Shown piece after piece: positions 16,356 through 25,893 of a stretch of DNA of 64,000 bases. A model generated the notes under the pieces. That model saw nothing but the letters and a program-made list of their open reading frames with translations. It was not told the DNA's origin and did no database searches. Position 1 is the first letter of the stretch. Each line of letters starts with the position of its first letter. Where the stretch lies: assembly GCF_900111155.1 (NCBI RefSeq), contig NZ_FOGG01000004.1, positions 1 to 64,000 on the forward strand, given 5' to 3'. The DNA comes from Pedobacter rhizosphaerae. Lineage in GTDB: Bacteria > Bacteroidota > Bacteroidia > Sphingobacteriales > Sphingobacteriaceae. The position numbers and the translations under genes are program-made.

Positions 16356-17267
16356 TTATTTTACAAATTGCATCCCGATTATACCGCAAATGGCTTTAAA
16401 CAGGATCAGTCCGTCTATAACCATGAGGTAATATAGAATGTTTTTTCGTTTGTGCATAGAATAGGCCACGTAAATGGTCAGTATGAAAGGCAATACATTG
16501 CAAAATACCTGAGGGAAGCCAAAGCCCTTGAAATAGGCAAATACGCCCAGCGAAAGAAGTCCTATTACCAGTAAAGGAATCAATACATTAAAGATGGTTC
16601 TACGCAGCCCATAACGTACCACAAAGGTTCTTAAATGTCTGTTGGCATCTGATGGGTAATCTTTAATATCAAAAATAATGGCGTTTACGGTACAAAACAT
16701 CCAATTCTTGATGAAAAGCCAGGTCCAGAATACGGAATCATGGTATCCCACCCCAGTTTCGATTTTAAGCATAATTAGCGGAAGCACATTCACGCAACAA
16801 GCCCATACAAAACCTATGACAAAAGCCTTCAACCAACCGGTATTTCTCAGGTTAAACCGAAGAAAGGACTTGGGAAGCAGACCGTAGTATAAGGCACCTG
16901 CAGCAACAATTACCGCAATAGCTGCCCAATAAGCCAAGGGGAGCTTTAAAAAATTAGTAAAATTATGGTACAGCAAATTAATCGCCAATACCATGCAGAG
17001 TGAAAATAGTACAATCTGGCTTACATTAATAAATTTCTTATGCTTATAATACCATTGATTTCGTGGATTGGTACTTGATGGCTTTACCGAAACCTTGTTA
17101 TAAGCATAAGTATAGTATACCGTAGGTGCTAAAAATAAAAGTAGATAGTAGTTAATGGAATTATATGGCAACCTCAATTGCTGGGTAGCTTCAATGGTTA
17201 AAGCAACGGCCAAAATTCCTACAAAGTAGTTGCCGAAGAAGATAAACCGTATAATTTTGCTCCCCAT
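16356..17267 (-). CDS. UbiA-like integral membrane protein lacking the first Asp motif
   Basis: 303 aa from ATG 17267 (MGSKIIRFIFFGNYF); a GTG 21 bp upstream adds seven residues and is less likely. Eight or nine hydrophobic segments. The second prenyltransferase motif is present as DIKDYPSD near residue 200. The first motif, normally NDxxDxxxD after helix 2, reads YAYNKVSVKPSSTNPRN, so the metal-binding Asp residues are missing. It may be a divergent or inactive prenyltransferase. It is the first gene of a two-gene unit with the methyltransferase. Confidence 0.65.
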   Translation of the reverse strand: MGSKIIRFIFFGNYFVGILAVALTIEATQQLRLPYNSINYYLLLFLAPTVYYTYAYNKVSVKPSSTNPRNQWYYKHKKFINVSQIVLFSLCMVLAINLLYHNFTNFLKLPLAYWAAIAVIVAAGALYYGLLPKSFLRFNLRNTGWLKAFVIGFVWACCVNVLPLIMLKIETGVGYHDSVFWTWLFIKNWMFCTVNAIIFDIKDYPSDANRHLRTFVVRYGLRRTIFNVLIPLLVIGLLSLGVFAYFKGFGFPQVFCNVLPFILTIYVAYSMHKRKNILYYLMVIDGLILFKAICGIIGMQFVK

Positions 17268-17413
17268 TATGATTAAAATTGCTGGCACAATTTCGATATA
17301 ATTTTGAATAAGTAGGGGAAAATATTGATATAATGCCCTAAATGACCACGATAAAATACTGTTGTAAATTACGCTGATTTTTTAGTTATTTCAATTCATA
17401 AAATGAAACCATT

Positions 17414-18055
17414 ATGATACTTACTCCAAAAGCAGAAAATATTTTAAGTCAGATAAACACCAAAACTAAGCTAGGCGACTTAAGGAAGATTGCTAAGGAT
17501 ATTAAAAAAGATCACGATTTGGCATTAGGGCTATGGTCTGCTAAGAGCCTTTTCCCAAGGTTATTGGCCATCTTAATTATGGACAACAAACGTATTTCGC
17601 AGGAAGTTGTTAATGTGCTTGATAAAGATATGCAGACGCATCCATTTGATGAGCGAAACCAACTGATGGACTGGTTTATGGCTAATCAACTGGTTAAAGA
17701 CAAGAAAACAATTGCGTTAATTGAATCATGGGAAGATAGCCTTTCTGTTCTTCAAAGACGCGTATTCTGGTATTATCAGGCACGTTTAAGGTGGACAGGA
17801 CAAAAGCCCCCAGGCAATTCGCCAGAATTAATTAATAAAATTGAGGCCAGGATTGCCAAGGAAGAGCCAGAAGTTCAATGGGCAATGAATTTCACCGCAG
17901 GCTGGATTGGGGTTTATGAAAAACAATATCGAAATACATGTATCAGCATTGGAGAGCGGACCGGCCTTTACAAAGGCGAAATGGTATCAAAAGGGTGTAC
18001 GCCCAATTATTTGCCCGCGTTTATTACCATTGAAAGTAACAAGCGAAATTTATAA
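17414..18055 (+). CDS. DNA alkylation repair protein (AlkD-like HEAT repeat)
   Basis: 213 aa, all helical with short HEAT-like pairs, the layout of the AlkC/AlkD glycosylase family that excises alkylated bases. Typical segments are KTKLGDLRKIAKDIKKDHDL, LWSAKSLFPRLLAILIMD, and the conserved tail AMNFTAGWIGVYEKQYRNTC with GCTPNYLPAFITIE. Its 3' end overlaps a convergent GIY-YIG gene by 49 bp. Glycosylase activity is family inference. Confidence 0.85.
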   Translation: MILTPKAENILSQINTKTKLGDLRKIAKDIKKDHDLALGLWSAKSLFPRLLAILIMDNKRISQEVVNVLDKDMQTHPFDERNQLMDWFMANQLVKDKKTIALIESWEDSLSVLQRRVFWYYQARLRWTGQKPPGNSPELINKIEARIAKEEPEVQWAMNFTAGWIGVYEKQYRNTCISIGERTGLYKGEMVSKGCTPNYLPAFITIESNKRNL

Positions 18056-18288
18056 TCCAGCAATTCGATCATTTTCTTGCTTTTCCACTTTTTAATCTGT
18101 TTCTCACGGGTTGCTGCAGATTGCTTGTCTGGAAAAGTTTCTGTATACACGATTTTCCAGTCTTTAGCTTTTGCTGTAAACCCATCGTGAGCGCTAAGGT
18201 GTTTGCTAAACCTTTCGTCAAGATTGTGGGTGTAACCGATATAATATTTGTTTAGGGATGCACTGAACATAATGTAGAGGTAGTGCAT
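18007..18288 (-). CDS. GIY-YIG nuclease domain protein
   Basis: 93 aa, the size of UPF0213-like single-domain proteins. The motif pair is HYLYIMF..NKYYIGYTHNLDERF (YLYI / YYIG), with Arg28-type DERFSKH and a basic C-terminal half (TREKQIKKWKSKKMIELL). These proteins are abundant in Bacteroidota and their nuclease role is often unproven. It converges on the AlkD-like gene with a 49-bp overlap. A hairpin terminator for the tRNA-Val pair lies immediately upstream of its start, so it may be read only by leak-through or from its own promoter. Confidence 0.82.
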   Translation of the reverse strand: MHYLYIMFSASLNKYYIGYTHNLDERFSKHLSAHDGFTAKAKDWKIVYTETFPDKQSAATREKQIKKWKSKKMIELLDYKFRLLLSMVINAGK

Positions 18289-18300
18289 TGGCTTGAAATA

Positions 18301-18329
18301 AAAAAAGCTAGACGATGTGTCTAGCTTTT
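18301..18329 (-). terminator. Rho-independent terminator after the tRNA-Val pair
   Basis: AAAAGCTAGAC (18303-18313), loop GATGT, GTCTAGCTTTT (18319-18329): 11-bp perfect stem. Read on the minus strand it ends in a T-run, and it is 2-nt from the tRNA gene. Confidence 0.85.
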
Positions 18330-18330
18330 G

Positions 18331-18405
18331 TGGAGGATACTGGGTTCGAACCAGTGACCCCCTGCTTGTAAGGCAGGTGCTCTGAACCAGCTGAGCTAAT
18401 CCTCC
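18331..18405 (-). tRNA. tRNA-Val (anticodon TAC), copy 1
   Basis: Cloverleaf on the reverse strand: acceptor GGAGGAT/ATCCTCC, D stem GCTC/GAGC, anticodon stem CCTGC/GCAGG with loop CTTACAA (anticodon TAC), T arm ACTGG-TTCGAAC-CCAGT. Identical to copy 2. Confidence 0.96.
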
Positions 18406-18443
18406 GAGGGTTTTATTTGTGTTTTACTGTAAAGTAAAAATAG

Positions 18444-18518
18444 TGGAGGATACTGGGTTCGAACCAGTGACCCCCTGCTTGTAAGGCAGGTGCTCTGAAC
18501 CAGCTGAGCTAATCCTCC
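18444..18518 (-). tRNA. tRNA-Val (anticodon TAC), copy 2
   Basis: Sequence identical to the copy 38 bp downstream; same cloverleaf and TAC anticodon. A recent tandem duplication; both copies likely share a promoter and the terminator at 18301-18329. Confidence 0.96.
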
Positions 18519-18624
18519 AATAATTTTTTTGTCTTTCATCGCGAAAAACGCTTACCCTCCGTTTCCGTTTGGGAATGCAAATATAGCGCTATAAAATTGT
18601 TCTGCAAGATTTTTTTTATTTTTT

Positions 18625-19350
18625 TTAAGCTAATAATGTTTCTAAAATTTTATGCGACTGTACTTCTCCGAAAGAGGCCGTGTGTAACGCGTAGAAAACC
18701 AATATTTTATCTAGCAAGAACCTTCGCTGAGTATTACTTAATTTAATTTCAAAAATTTTTTCCAAAGGGGTATTAAAAAGAGAAATAAAGGCAATTGCAT
18801 CTTCTAATTGAAGATAATGTAGGTGAATTGGCGTACGGGATGTAAACTTTCCTTCTTGTAAATCGAAGTAAATTTGGTCCGATCTTCTATTCTCATTCGG
18901 AGAAAACCCCAAAAACCTGCTTAGCTTAAGTAGAAATGAAAGATGGAAATTAGGGTCAATAACATTATTCTCGTCAAACCAGGCGATGGCATTGAAGATA
19001 AAATCAAAAAGACTATCATCGGCAGATTGCTGTCTGATGCTTTTATAAAGCACTTCATTTAAAAAAATAACGATGCTGCTTTTAATCACATCATATGGAA
19101 TACTTTTAAAAACAGGAGAAGGTCGAAGTTCAGAGATGCGCTGAATGCTGGTGTTCGATTTGTGATAAACCACCATATCCAACAGATGTAGCGATTGCAA
19201 CATGTTCATTTTGATTTTTGCCTTAGGCTTCTTCACCCCATTAACCAGGTAAGATTGCATGCCAAATTTATCGGTAAATACCTGAACAACTACGCTACTT
19301 TCGCTATAATTTGTAGTTTTTAAAACAATCCCTCTAACCTTATGCAGCAT
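18625..19350 (-). CDS. recO: DNA repair protein RecO
   Basis: 241 aa from ATG 19350 (MLHKVRGIVLKTTNYSESS); three residues earlier another start is possible. The N-terminal OB-fold (RGIVLKTTNYSESSVVVQVFTDKFG) and the following GVKKPKAKIKMNMLQSLHLLDMVVY strand are RecO landmarks. The zinc finger seen in some RecO proteins is absent, normal for Bacteroidota. RecO loads RecA with RecR in recombinational repair. It is divergent from the MMPL transporter gene. Confidence 0.9.
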   Translation of the reverse strand: MLHKVRGIVLKTTNYSESSVVVQVFTDKFGMQSYLVNGVKKPKAKIKMNMLQSLHLLDMVVYHKSNTSIQRISELRPSPVFKSIPYDVIKSSIVIFLNEVLYKSIRQQSADDSLFDFIFNAIAWFDENNVIDPNFHLSFLLKLSRFLGFSPNENRRSDQIYFDLQEGKFTSRTPIHLHYLQLEDAIAFISLFNTPLEKIFEIKLSNTQRRFLLDKILVFYALHTASFGEVQSHKILETLLA

Positions 19351-19432
19351 GAGTATCAAACAATTTTTTCAAAAGTATGTTATTTGTGCAAATTAAAATG
19401 TGCAAAAAGTAATCATCATACTCAAATTAGAT

Positions 19433-19440
19433 TAGTTTTG
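19433..19440 (+). promoter_or_regulatory. TAnnTTTG -7 element for the MMPL transporter
   Basis: TAGTTTTG, 32 bp upstream of the transporter ATG at 19473. No clear -33 TTG at standard spacing. Confidence 0.5.
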
Positions 19441-19472
19441 CCCTCAAAATTATTATTAAAACTAAGTGGCAC

Positions 19473-21824
19473 ATGTGGGTAAAGCTATCAAGATTTATTC
19501 TTCAGAATCGAATTGCAATCATCGTATTTTTCTTATTGGGTACCGTTTTTATGGCTTATCAGGCCAAGAATGTTAAGCTCTCTTATTCAGGAAGTAAAAT
19601 TTTACCCGTAACCGATAGTGCATTTATCAAGTATAATGCCTTCAAGAAACAGTTTGGAGAGGATGGGAGTATCATGGTTATTGGCATTCAATCGCCTGAT
19701 ATTTTTAAAAAAGAAACATATAATCAGTGGGTTCAGCTCTCTACAGAAATCCAGAAACTGAAAGGAATTAAACAAGTACTTTCTACAGGAAGGATTTTTC
19801 AGCTCAATAAAGACACCGTTAACCAGAAATTTATACTGAAGCCTATTCCAGGCGGGGCAGTTGCTTCTGATGCACAGATGGATTCTATTAGAAACACCTT
19901 ATTTAACACGCCTTTTTTCGAAGGATTAGTTTTTAACAAGCAGAATGCCACATTAATGGCCATTACTTTTGATACTAAAATCCTGAATTCGGCAGCTAGA
20001 AATCCAATCTTAAAACAGATAGAAGATAAAGCCAAAGCTTTTGAAAAATCGAGCAAGATTAAAGTTCATATTTCCGGTCTGCCTTACATTCGTACGGCGG
20101 TAAGTAAATTGGTTAGTAATGAGTTTGTGCTCTTTTTAGGCTTATCTATTTTAGTTTCGGCTTTAATTTTATTGTTTTTCTTCCGGAAATTTTATGCCGT
20201 GTTTTTCCCGATTTTAGTGGTAATCATGGGCGTAATCTGGAGCATTGGCACGCTTGTATTATTCGGTTTTGAATTAACTATTTTGACGGGATTGATTCCA
20301 CCGCTTATTGTAATTATTGGTATTCCAAATAGCATTCTATTACTTAACAAATATCAAAATGAATTAAGAAAAGACGGAGATAAACAACGCGCTTTGAGTG
20401 TAACTATTGAGCGCATTGCCGTTACCACATTGATTGCAAATATCACGGCTGCCATAGGCTTTGCGGTACTGTACTTTACCGGAAGTGAATTGCTAATGCA
20501 ATTTGGTAGTGTGGCCTCTATCAATGTAATGATTACCTGGTTGATGTGCTTGTGCCTGGTGCCAATTATTTTTAGCTATTTACCAACGCCCAAAATAAAA
20601 GCACAAACACATGTTGAAGAAGGTTTTTTACACAAGCTTTTGGTTAAAACCGATCATTTGGTTCAACAAAAAAGTGGCTTGATTTATATTGGAACCATCG
20701 TGATTTCTATCATCGCCGTTATTGGCGTTTTAAAAATCAATGTAAATGGTTACGTAGTAGATGATTTACCCAAAAACTCTGAAATTCTTACCGATTTAAA
20801 GTTCTTCGAGAAAAACTTTGAGGGCATTCTTCCATTGGAAGTAAGCGTAGACACCAAGAAGAAAAATGGTGTTTTCAACCTAACAAACTTAAAGCGAATC
20901 GAAAAGATGGAAAAGATGATTGCGTCATATCCTGAGTTCTCGAGGCCTATCTCCGTAAATATGGGTCTAAAGTATGCAACTCAAGCCTTTTATAACAACG
21001 ACACTACATTTTTCCGCTTACCGGATAACTTAGAGAAGAACTTTATCTTAGCCTATATTGCCAATGGAGGAAAAGGAAATGCGAGCTTATTAACCAATTT
21101 TATCAGCAAGGATAATCAGAGTACCCGGATTAGTTTTCAAATGGCTGATGTAGGTTCTAAGCGGTTAGATGCAATTATGGCAGAATTAAAACCCCGTATT
21201 GATAGCATTTTGCCTCCCGCTAAGTTTAATGTAGAACTTACCGGCTCTAGTATCATTTTCTCTAAGGGAACCGATTACATGTTGAAACATTTGGTTGAAA
21301 GCATTGCCTTGGCTATTGTTTTAATTTCATTATTGCGACTGGCACAGTTTAAGAGTATTGGTATTATGTTCATTTCCCTACTACCTAATATTGTTCCGCT
21401 AATTATTACGGCCGGAATTATGGGGTATTTTGGAATTTCACTCAAACCTTCCACTATTTTAATTTTTACCATTGCATTCGGTTTGGCTTCAGATCAAACA
21501 ATCTACTTTTTAACCAGGTATCAGCAAGAACTTAATTTAACAAATTTTGGTATTCCTAAGGTAATTACCGATACCATCACAGAAACAGGCGTGAGTATGA
21601 CCCACATTGCCTTGATTCTCTTTTTTGGTTTCGGAATCTTTACCGCTTCCACATTCGGAGGTACCGTTGTACTAGGCTTACTATTGTCTATAACGCTATT
21701 TGTGGCTTTGATATTTAATCTCACCTTATTGCCTGCACTGGTATTGTGGTTGGATAAGAAGAAGACGAGGAAACTGATTTCTGATGAAGAATCGGCAAGG
21801 AATGCCGCCGATTTTGATCATTAA
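19473..21824 (+). CDS. MMPL/RND family transporter
   Basis: 783 aa in two similar halves, each with one N-terminal helix, a large periplasmic loop and a five-helix block. The first half has helix 1 at 7-27 and helices about 215-365; the second has helix 1 near 405-425 and helices about 615-775. Segments such as LTILTGLIPPLIVIIGIPNSI and TILIFTIAFGLASDQTIYFLTRYQQE fit the MMPL/patched-like RND group, with sterol-sensing-like membrane blocks. It lacks an adjacent adaptor or outer-membrane channel. Possible substrates are lipids or hydrophobic compounds. A strong terminator follows. Confidence 0.88.
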   Translation: MWVKLSRFILQNRIAIIVFFLLGTVFMAYQAKNVKLSYSGSKILPVTDSAFIKYNAFKKQFGEDGSIMVIGIQSPDIFKKETYNQWVQLSTEIQKLKGIKQVLSTGRIFQLNKDTVNQKFILKPIPGGAVASDAQMDSIRNTLFNTPFFEGLVFNKQNATLMAITFDTKILNSAARNPILKQIEDKAKAFEKSSKIKVHISGLPYIRTAVSKLVSNEFVLFLGLSILVSALILLFFFRKFYAVFFPILVVIMGVIWSIGTLVLFGFELTILTGLIPPLIVIIGIPNSILLLNKYQNELRKDGDKQRALSVTIERIAVTTLIANITAAIGFAVLYFTGSELLMQFGSVASINVMITWLMCLCLVPIIFSYLPTPKIKAQTHVEEGFLHKLLVKTDHLVQQKSGLIYIGTIVISIIAVIGVLKINVNGYVVDDLPKNSEILTDLKFFEKNFEGILPLEVSVDTKKKNGVFNLTNLKRIEKMEKMIASYPEFSRPISVNMGLKYATQAFYNNDTTFFRLPDNLEKNFILAYIANGGKGNASLLTNFISKDNQSTRISFQMADVGSKRLDAIMAELKPRIDSILPPAKFNVELTGSSIIFSKGTDYMLKHLVESIALAIVLISLLRLAQFKSIGIMFISLLPNIVPLIITAGIMGYFGISLKPSTILIFTIAFGLASDQTIYFLTRYQQELNLTNFGIPKVITDTITETGVSMTHIALILFFGFGIFTASTFGGTVVLGLLLSITLFVALIFNLTLLPALVLWLDKKKTRKLISDEESARNAADFDH

Positions 21825-21839
21825 TCTAAAAAAAACCTT

Positions 21840-21881
21840 AAAAAAAGTACTGACCTAGATTCTCAAGCCAGTGCTTTTTTT
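21840..21881. terminator. Bidirectional terminator after the MMPL gene
   Basis: AAAAAAAGTACTG (21840-21852) pairs with CAGTGCTTTTTTT (21869-21881), 13 bp with one G-U. It has A-run and T-run sides, so it can serve the convergent small membrane genes too. Confidence 0.85.
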
Positions 21882-21919
21882 ATCCTATATTCTTTTTATA
21901 CATTTAACTATTTTCTTGC

Positions 21920-22192
21920 TTACTTCACCTCACCCTTTTTCTCCTCTTCATCCACCGGCACTTCTACATTCGGATCAGTAATGATTTCTACATTACCATC
22001 ATCATCCTTTTTAGCGAACAAAATAGGATACAAAAACCAGAGGGCACCAATCATCAACAATACTCCAGCCAGCATTTCCAAATAGATTCCCCATTTAATT
22101 TCGTAGGCATCTAATACACGGTAAGCAACAAAAGAAATGATGCCCAAAAGAATGACAAAAACTGCTTTCTGTAATTTTAGGAGCTTGATCAT
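21920..22192 (-). CDS. Small two-helix membrane protein
   Basis: 90 aa from ATG 22192 (MIKLLKLQKAVF). Two hydrophobic helices at about residues 10-27 and 38-57, then an acidic cytoplasmic tail (KKDDDGNVEIITDPNVEVPVDEEEKKGE). Its ATG overlaps the stop of the upstream gene as ATGA (22189-22192), a translational-coupling junction. Function not recognised. Confidence 0.7.
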   Translation of the reverse strand: MIKLLKLQKAVFVILLGIISFVAYRVLDAYEIKWGIYLEMLAGVLLMIGALWFLYPILFAKKDDDGNVEIITDPNVEVPVDEEEKKGEVK

Positions 22193-22377
22193 GGATTTCT
22201 TTTTTTTAAGGTTACAATATGAATCAAAACAAAAACAAGCCCAATAAGTTCTAACAAACCACACAAATAAAAGCTGTACAACACGAAATTCCGGTTTGAA
22301 GGATTGACAACAGCAACAACAGGTAACGCAATTACTGCAATTACCATTAAAAAAAGGCCTATATTAAATAATTTCAC
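22189..22377 (-). CDS. Small two-helix membrane protein, coupled partner
   Basis: 62 aa with two hydrophobic helices (residues about 5-24 and 32-53) separated by VNPSNRNF, and a basic end KKRNP. It overlaps the next gene by 4 bp, so the two products are made together and may interact. It is divergent from ileS, 84 bp away. Function not recognised. Confidence 0.7.
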   Translation of the reverse strand: MKLFNIGLFLMVIAVIALPVVAVVNPSNRNFVLYSFYLCGLLELIGLVFVLIHIVTLKKRNP

Positions 22378-22422
22378 AGCAAAGTATTTACATCTAAACT
22401 ACTAAAATTGGGTTAAAAACGT

Positions 22423-22430
22423 TAACTTTG
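22423..22430 (+). promoter_or_regulatory. TAnnTTTG -7 element for ileS
   Basis: TAACTTTG, 31 bp upstream of the ileS ATG. The leader is too short for a T-box or similar regulator. Confidence 0.6.
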
Positions 22431-22461
22431 CAACCTTAATTTTTTTGAAGGTACTTTATTG

Positions 22462-25400
22462 ATGTATAGGGAATTTAAACAATTAGAACTTGCTAAAATA
22501 GGGCAAGAAATACTCGATTTTTGGAAAACAGAAAACATCTTTGAGAAGAGCATTTCTTCACGTCCAAAATCTAATCCGTTTACCTTCTACGAAGGTCCGC
22601 CATCGGCTAACGGTATGCCTGGTATTCACCATGTAATGGCCCGTGCTATTAAAGATATTTTCTGCCGTTACAAAACCTTAAAAGGTTACCAGGTTAAACG
22701 TAAGGGCGGATGGGATACTCATGGTCTACCTATTGAGTTGGCTGTAGAGAAAAAGTTAGGCATTACCAAAGAAGATATTGGCAAGAAAATTAGCGTTGAC
22801 GATTACAATGCTGCATGCCGTACCGAAGTGATGAAATATACAGATGTTTGGAACGACCTAACAGAGAAAATGGGTTATTGGGTTGATCTTGAAAATCCAT
22901 ACATCACTTATGAAAACGATTATATTGAGACCCTTTGGTGGATCTTAAAACAACTTTATAATAAAGGTTTCCTTTACAAAGGCTATACCGTTCAACCTTA
23001 TTCTCCGGCTGCAGGTACGGGTTTAAGCTCACACGAATTAAACCAGCCAGGAACCTATAAAGATGTAAGCGATACGACCATCGTTGCGCAGTTTAAAGCC
23101 GTTAATGACACTTTACCGGAAGCTTTAAAAGCATTTGGAACAGTTCATTTCTTAGCCTGGACAACAACTCCATGGACATTGCCAAGCAACACGGCATTAA
23201 CCGTTGGACCGAAAATCGATTACGTATTGGTTAAAACTTTTAATCAATATACATTCGAGCCGATTCAGGTAGTATTGGCCAAAGCACTGGTAGGAAAACA
23301 ATTTGCGGGGAAATACTTTTTATCAGAAAACGCCGAAGATTTTAGCAATTACAAGGCTGAAGATAAAAAAATCCCGTATACCATTTTAGGGGAGTTTGTT
23401 GGTGCAGATTTAGTGGGCATCAAATACGAACAGTTACTCCCTTATGCCCTTCCTTATCAAAATCCTGAAAATGCTTTTAGAGTAATTTCAGGAGACTTTG
23501 TAACTACCGAAGACGGTACTGGTATCGTTCACACCGCCCCAACCTTTGGTGCAGATGATGCGAGAGTAGCTAAATTGGCTACACCTGAAGTACCGCCAAT
23601 GTTGGTTTTAGATGAGAAAAACAATCCAGTTCCATTGGTTGACCTACAGGGGAAATTTATTGCTTCTTTAGGTGGTAATTATGGCGGCAAGTACGTTAAA
23701 AACGAATACTATAAAGAGGGTGAAGCACCAGAAAAATCTGTTGATGTCGAGCTGGCTATTCAATTAAAGGAAGAGAACAAAGCCTTTAAAGTAGAGAAAT
23801 ACGTCCATACTTATCCGCACTGCTGGAGAACAGATAAACCTGTTTTATATTATCCTTTAGACAGTTGGTTTATCAAAACCACTGCTGTTAAGGAGAAAAT
23901 GGTAGAATTAAATAAAACCATCAACTGGAAGCCTGATGCTACCGGAACCGGTCGTTTTGGAAATTGGTTAGAAAACCTGGTAGACTGGAACCTTTCACGT
24001 TCACGCTATTGGGGAACACCACTACCCATCTGGCGTACTGCAGATGGTGCCGAAGAAAAGTGTATAGGCTCAGTTGCAGAACTGAATGCTGAAATCGCCA
24101 AGTCGGTTGCTGCGGGCTTTATGCCAGAAGGATTTGAACTTAAAGACATGCACCGTCCTTATGTGGATGATGTGGTCTTAACTTCATCAAAAGGTGAAAA
24201 AATGATCCGTGAAACAGATCTGATTGATGTTTGGTTTGATAGTGGTGCTATGCCTTATGCGCAATGGCACTTCCCTTTTGAAAATCAGGAAGCTTTTGAA
24301 AATGCTTATCCGGCAGATTTTATTGCAGAGGGCGTTGACCAAACACGTGGCTGGTTCTTTACTTTACATGCAATAGCGGTAATGTTAAGCGAAGCAAGCG
24401 ATGAGATCAAAGCGGTAAATGAAAAAGTTGGCAATCCTGGCGTAGCTTTTAAAAACGTAGTTTCAAACGGATTGGTTCTGGATAAAAACGGCAACAAAAT
24501 GTCTAAACGCTTAGGCAATGCAGTTGACCCTTTTAGCACAATCGAAACTTATAGTGCTGATGCGACCCGCTGGTACATGATCAGCAACGCATCACCTTGG
24601 GATAACCTTAAATTCAGTATAGAAGGTTTAGATGAAGTTCGCCGTAAGTTCTTCGGAACGCTTTACAATACCTATGCTTTTTTTGCGCTTTATGCCAATA
24701 TCGATAAATTCGAAATTGACAAAAATAACTTAAGCAAAGTTGCCGATAGAACAGAGCTAGACCGTTGGATTTTATCTTTATTGCAGAACTTAATTAATGA
24801 GGTAGACGAAAGCTACAATGCCTACGAGCCTACCAAAGCTGCCAGGGCAATCCAAACTTTTGTTGATGAGCATTTAAGTAACTGGTATATCCGTTTAAGT
24901 CGCCGTCGTTTCTGGAAAGGCGAAATGACAGAGGATAAACGTGCTGCGTACGAAACACTTTATACTTGTTTAGAAACGCTTGCACAATTGATGAGCCCTG
25001 TTGCGCCTTTCTTTGCCGATTGGTTGTACAAAAACTTAACGGTTACGGATAAACATGCGGAACAATCTGTTCACTTAACCTTATGGAGAGAAGCAGATGC
25101 CAGCTTGATTGACAATGCATTAAACGAAAGAATGCTTTATGCTCAGGATATCTCTTCGATGGTTTTATCATTGAGAAAAAAGTCGGGCATCAATGTTCGT
25201 CAGCCGTTAGAAAAAATCTTAATCCCTTCGTTGAATGGAGATTTCGAACAAAAAATTGCAAAGGTTGCCGACTATATCCTTTCTGAAACCAATGTGAAGC
25301 ATATTGAGTTTATAACCGATACGCATGGCATTGTGAAGAAGAAATTAAAGCCTAATTTTAAATCACTTGGTAAAAAAGTAGGTAAGGATATGAGCATTGT

Positions 25401-25863
25401 GAAAGAAGCCTTAGAAAACGCGACACAAGACGATATTCAACGCTTAGAAGTAGATGGATACATCAATGTTTTTGGAAGTGAAGGGCAGCAACACGCCGTG
25501 GATCTAAGTGATGATGTTGAAGTTTTTGCCGAAGATATTCCGGGATGGCAGGTGACCAATTTAGGAAGCTTAACCGTTGCGTTGGATGTAACCATTACCG
25601 AAGAGCTTAAACAAGAGGGTATTTCGCGAGAATTAGTGAACAGAATTCAGAATTTACGTAAAGAATTGAATTTTGAAGTGACCGATAGGATAAAAGTTAC
25701 CTTGCAAAATGATAACTTGGTGGCAGATGCAGTAGCTAAAAACAAAGCTTACATTTGCGCTGAAATATTAGCTGATGAATTTAAATTAACAGATGCTGTA
25801 AATAATGCAAACAAAATCGTGATCGATGATGTTGAGTTAAGCATTTTAGTAAATAAAATATAA
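22462..25863 (+). CDS. ileS: Isoleucine-tRNA ligase
   Basis: 1133 aa from ATG 22462; the preceding TTG would add one Met. Charges tRNA-Ile in the cytoplasm. The class I HIGH motif appears as GIHH in PPSANGMPGIHHVMAR near residues 46-60, and KMSKR in NKMSKRLGNAVDP near residue 679. The editing (CP1) domain contains TTTPWTLPSNTALTVGP. The C-terminus is long, with an anticodon-binding domain and a tail without zinc ligands, the eukaryote-like type common in this phylum. It heads a gene line with the DksA-like gene and lspA. Confidence 0.96.
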   Translation: MYREFKQLELAKIGQEILDFWKTENIFEKSISSRPKSNPFTFYEGPPSANGMPGIHHVMARAIKDIFCRYKTLKGYQVKRKGGWDTHGLPIELAVEKKLGITKEDIGKKISVDDYNAACRTEVMKYTDVWNDLTEKMGYWVDLENPYITYENDYIETLWWILKQLYNKGFLYKGYTVQPYSPAAGTGLSSHELNQPGTYKDVSDTTIVAQFKAVNDTLPEALKAFGTVHFLAWTTTPWTLPSNTALTVGPKIDYVLVKTFNQYTFEPIQVVLAKALVGKQFAGKYFLSENAEDFSNYKAEDKKIPYTILGEFVGADLVGIKYEQLLPYALPYQNPENAFRVISGDFVTTEDGTGIVHTAPTFGADDARVAKLATPEVPPMLVLDEKNNPVPLVDLQGKFIASLGGNYGGKYVKNEYYKEGEAPEKSVDVELAIQLKEENKAFKVEKYVHTYPHCWRTDKPVLYYPLDSWFIKTTAVKEKMVELNKTINWKPDATGTGRFGNWLENLVDWNLSRSRYWGTPLPIWRTADGAEEKCIGSVAELNAEIAKSVAAGFMPEGFELKDMHRPYVDDVVLTSSKGEKMIRETDLIDVWFDSGAMPYAQWHFPFENQEAFENAYPADFIAEGVDQTRGWFFTLHAIAVMLSEASDEIKAVNEKVGNPGVAFKNVVSNGLVLDKNGNKMSKRLGNAVDPFSTIETYSADATRWYMISNASPWDNLKFSIEGLDEVRRKFFGTLYNTYAFFALYANIDKFEIDKNNLSKVADRTELDRWILSLLQNLINEVDESYNAYEPTKAARAIQTFVDEHLSNWYIRLSRRRFWKGEMTEDKRAAYETLYTCLETLAQLMSPVAPFFADWLYKNLTVTDKHAEQSVHLTLWREADASLIDNALNERMLYAQDISSMVLSLRKKSGINVRQPLEKILIPSLNGDFEQKIAKVADYILSETNVKHIEFITDTHGIVKKKLKPNFKSLGKKVGKDMSIVKEALENATQDDIQRLEVDGYINVFGSEGQQHAVDLSDDVEVFAEDIPGWQVTNLGSLTVALDVTITEELKQEGISRELVNRIQNLRKELNFEVTDRIKVTLQNDNLVADAVAKNKAYICAEILADEFKLTDAVNNANKIVIDDVELSILVNKI

Positions 25864-25893
25864 ATCCATAAATTAGAAAATTAGATAAGTAAC

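Noticed and set aside
22431..22461. T-box or other tRNA-sensing leader before ileS
   Set aside because: The leader is only about 30 nt, too short, and no specifier or antiterminator hairpin is visible.
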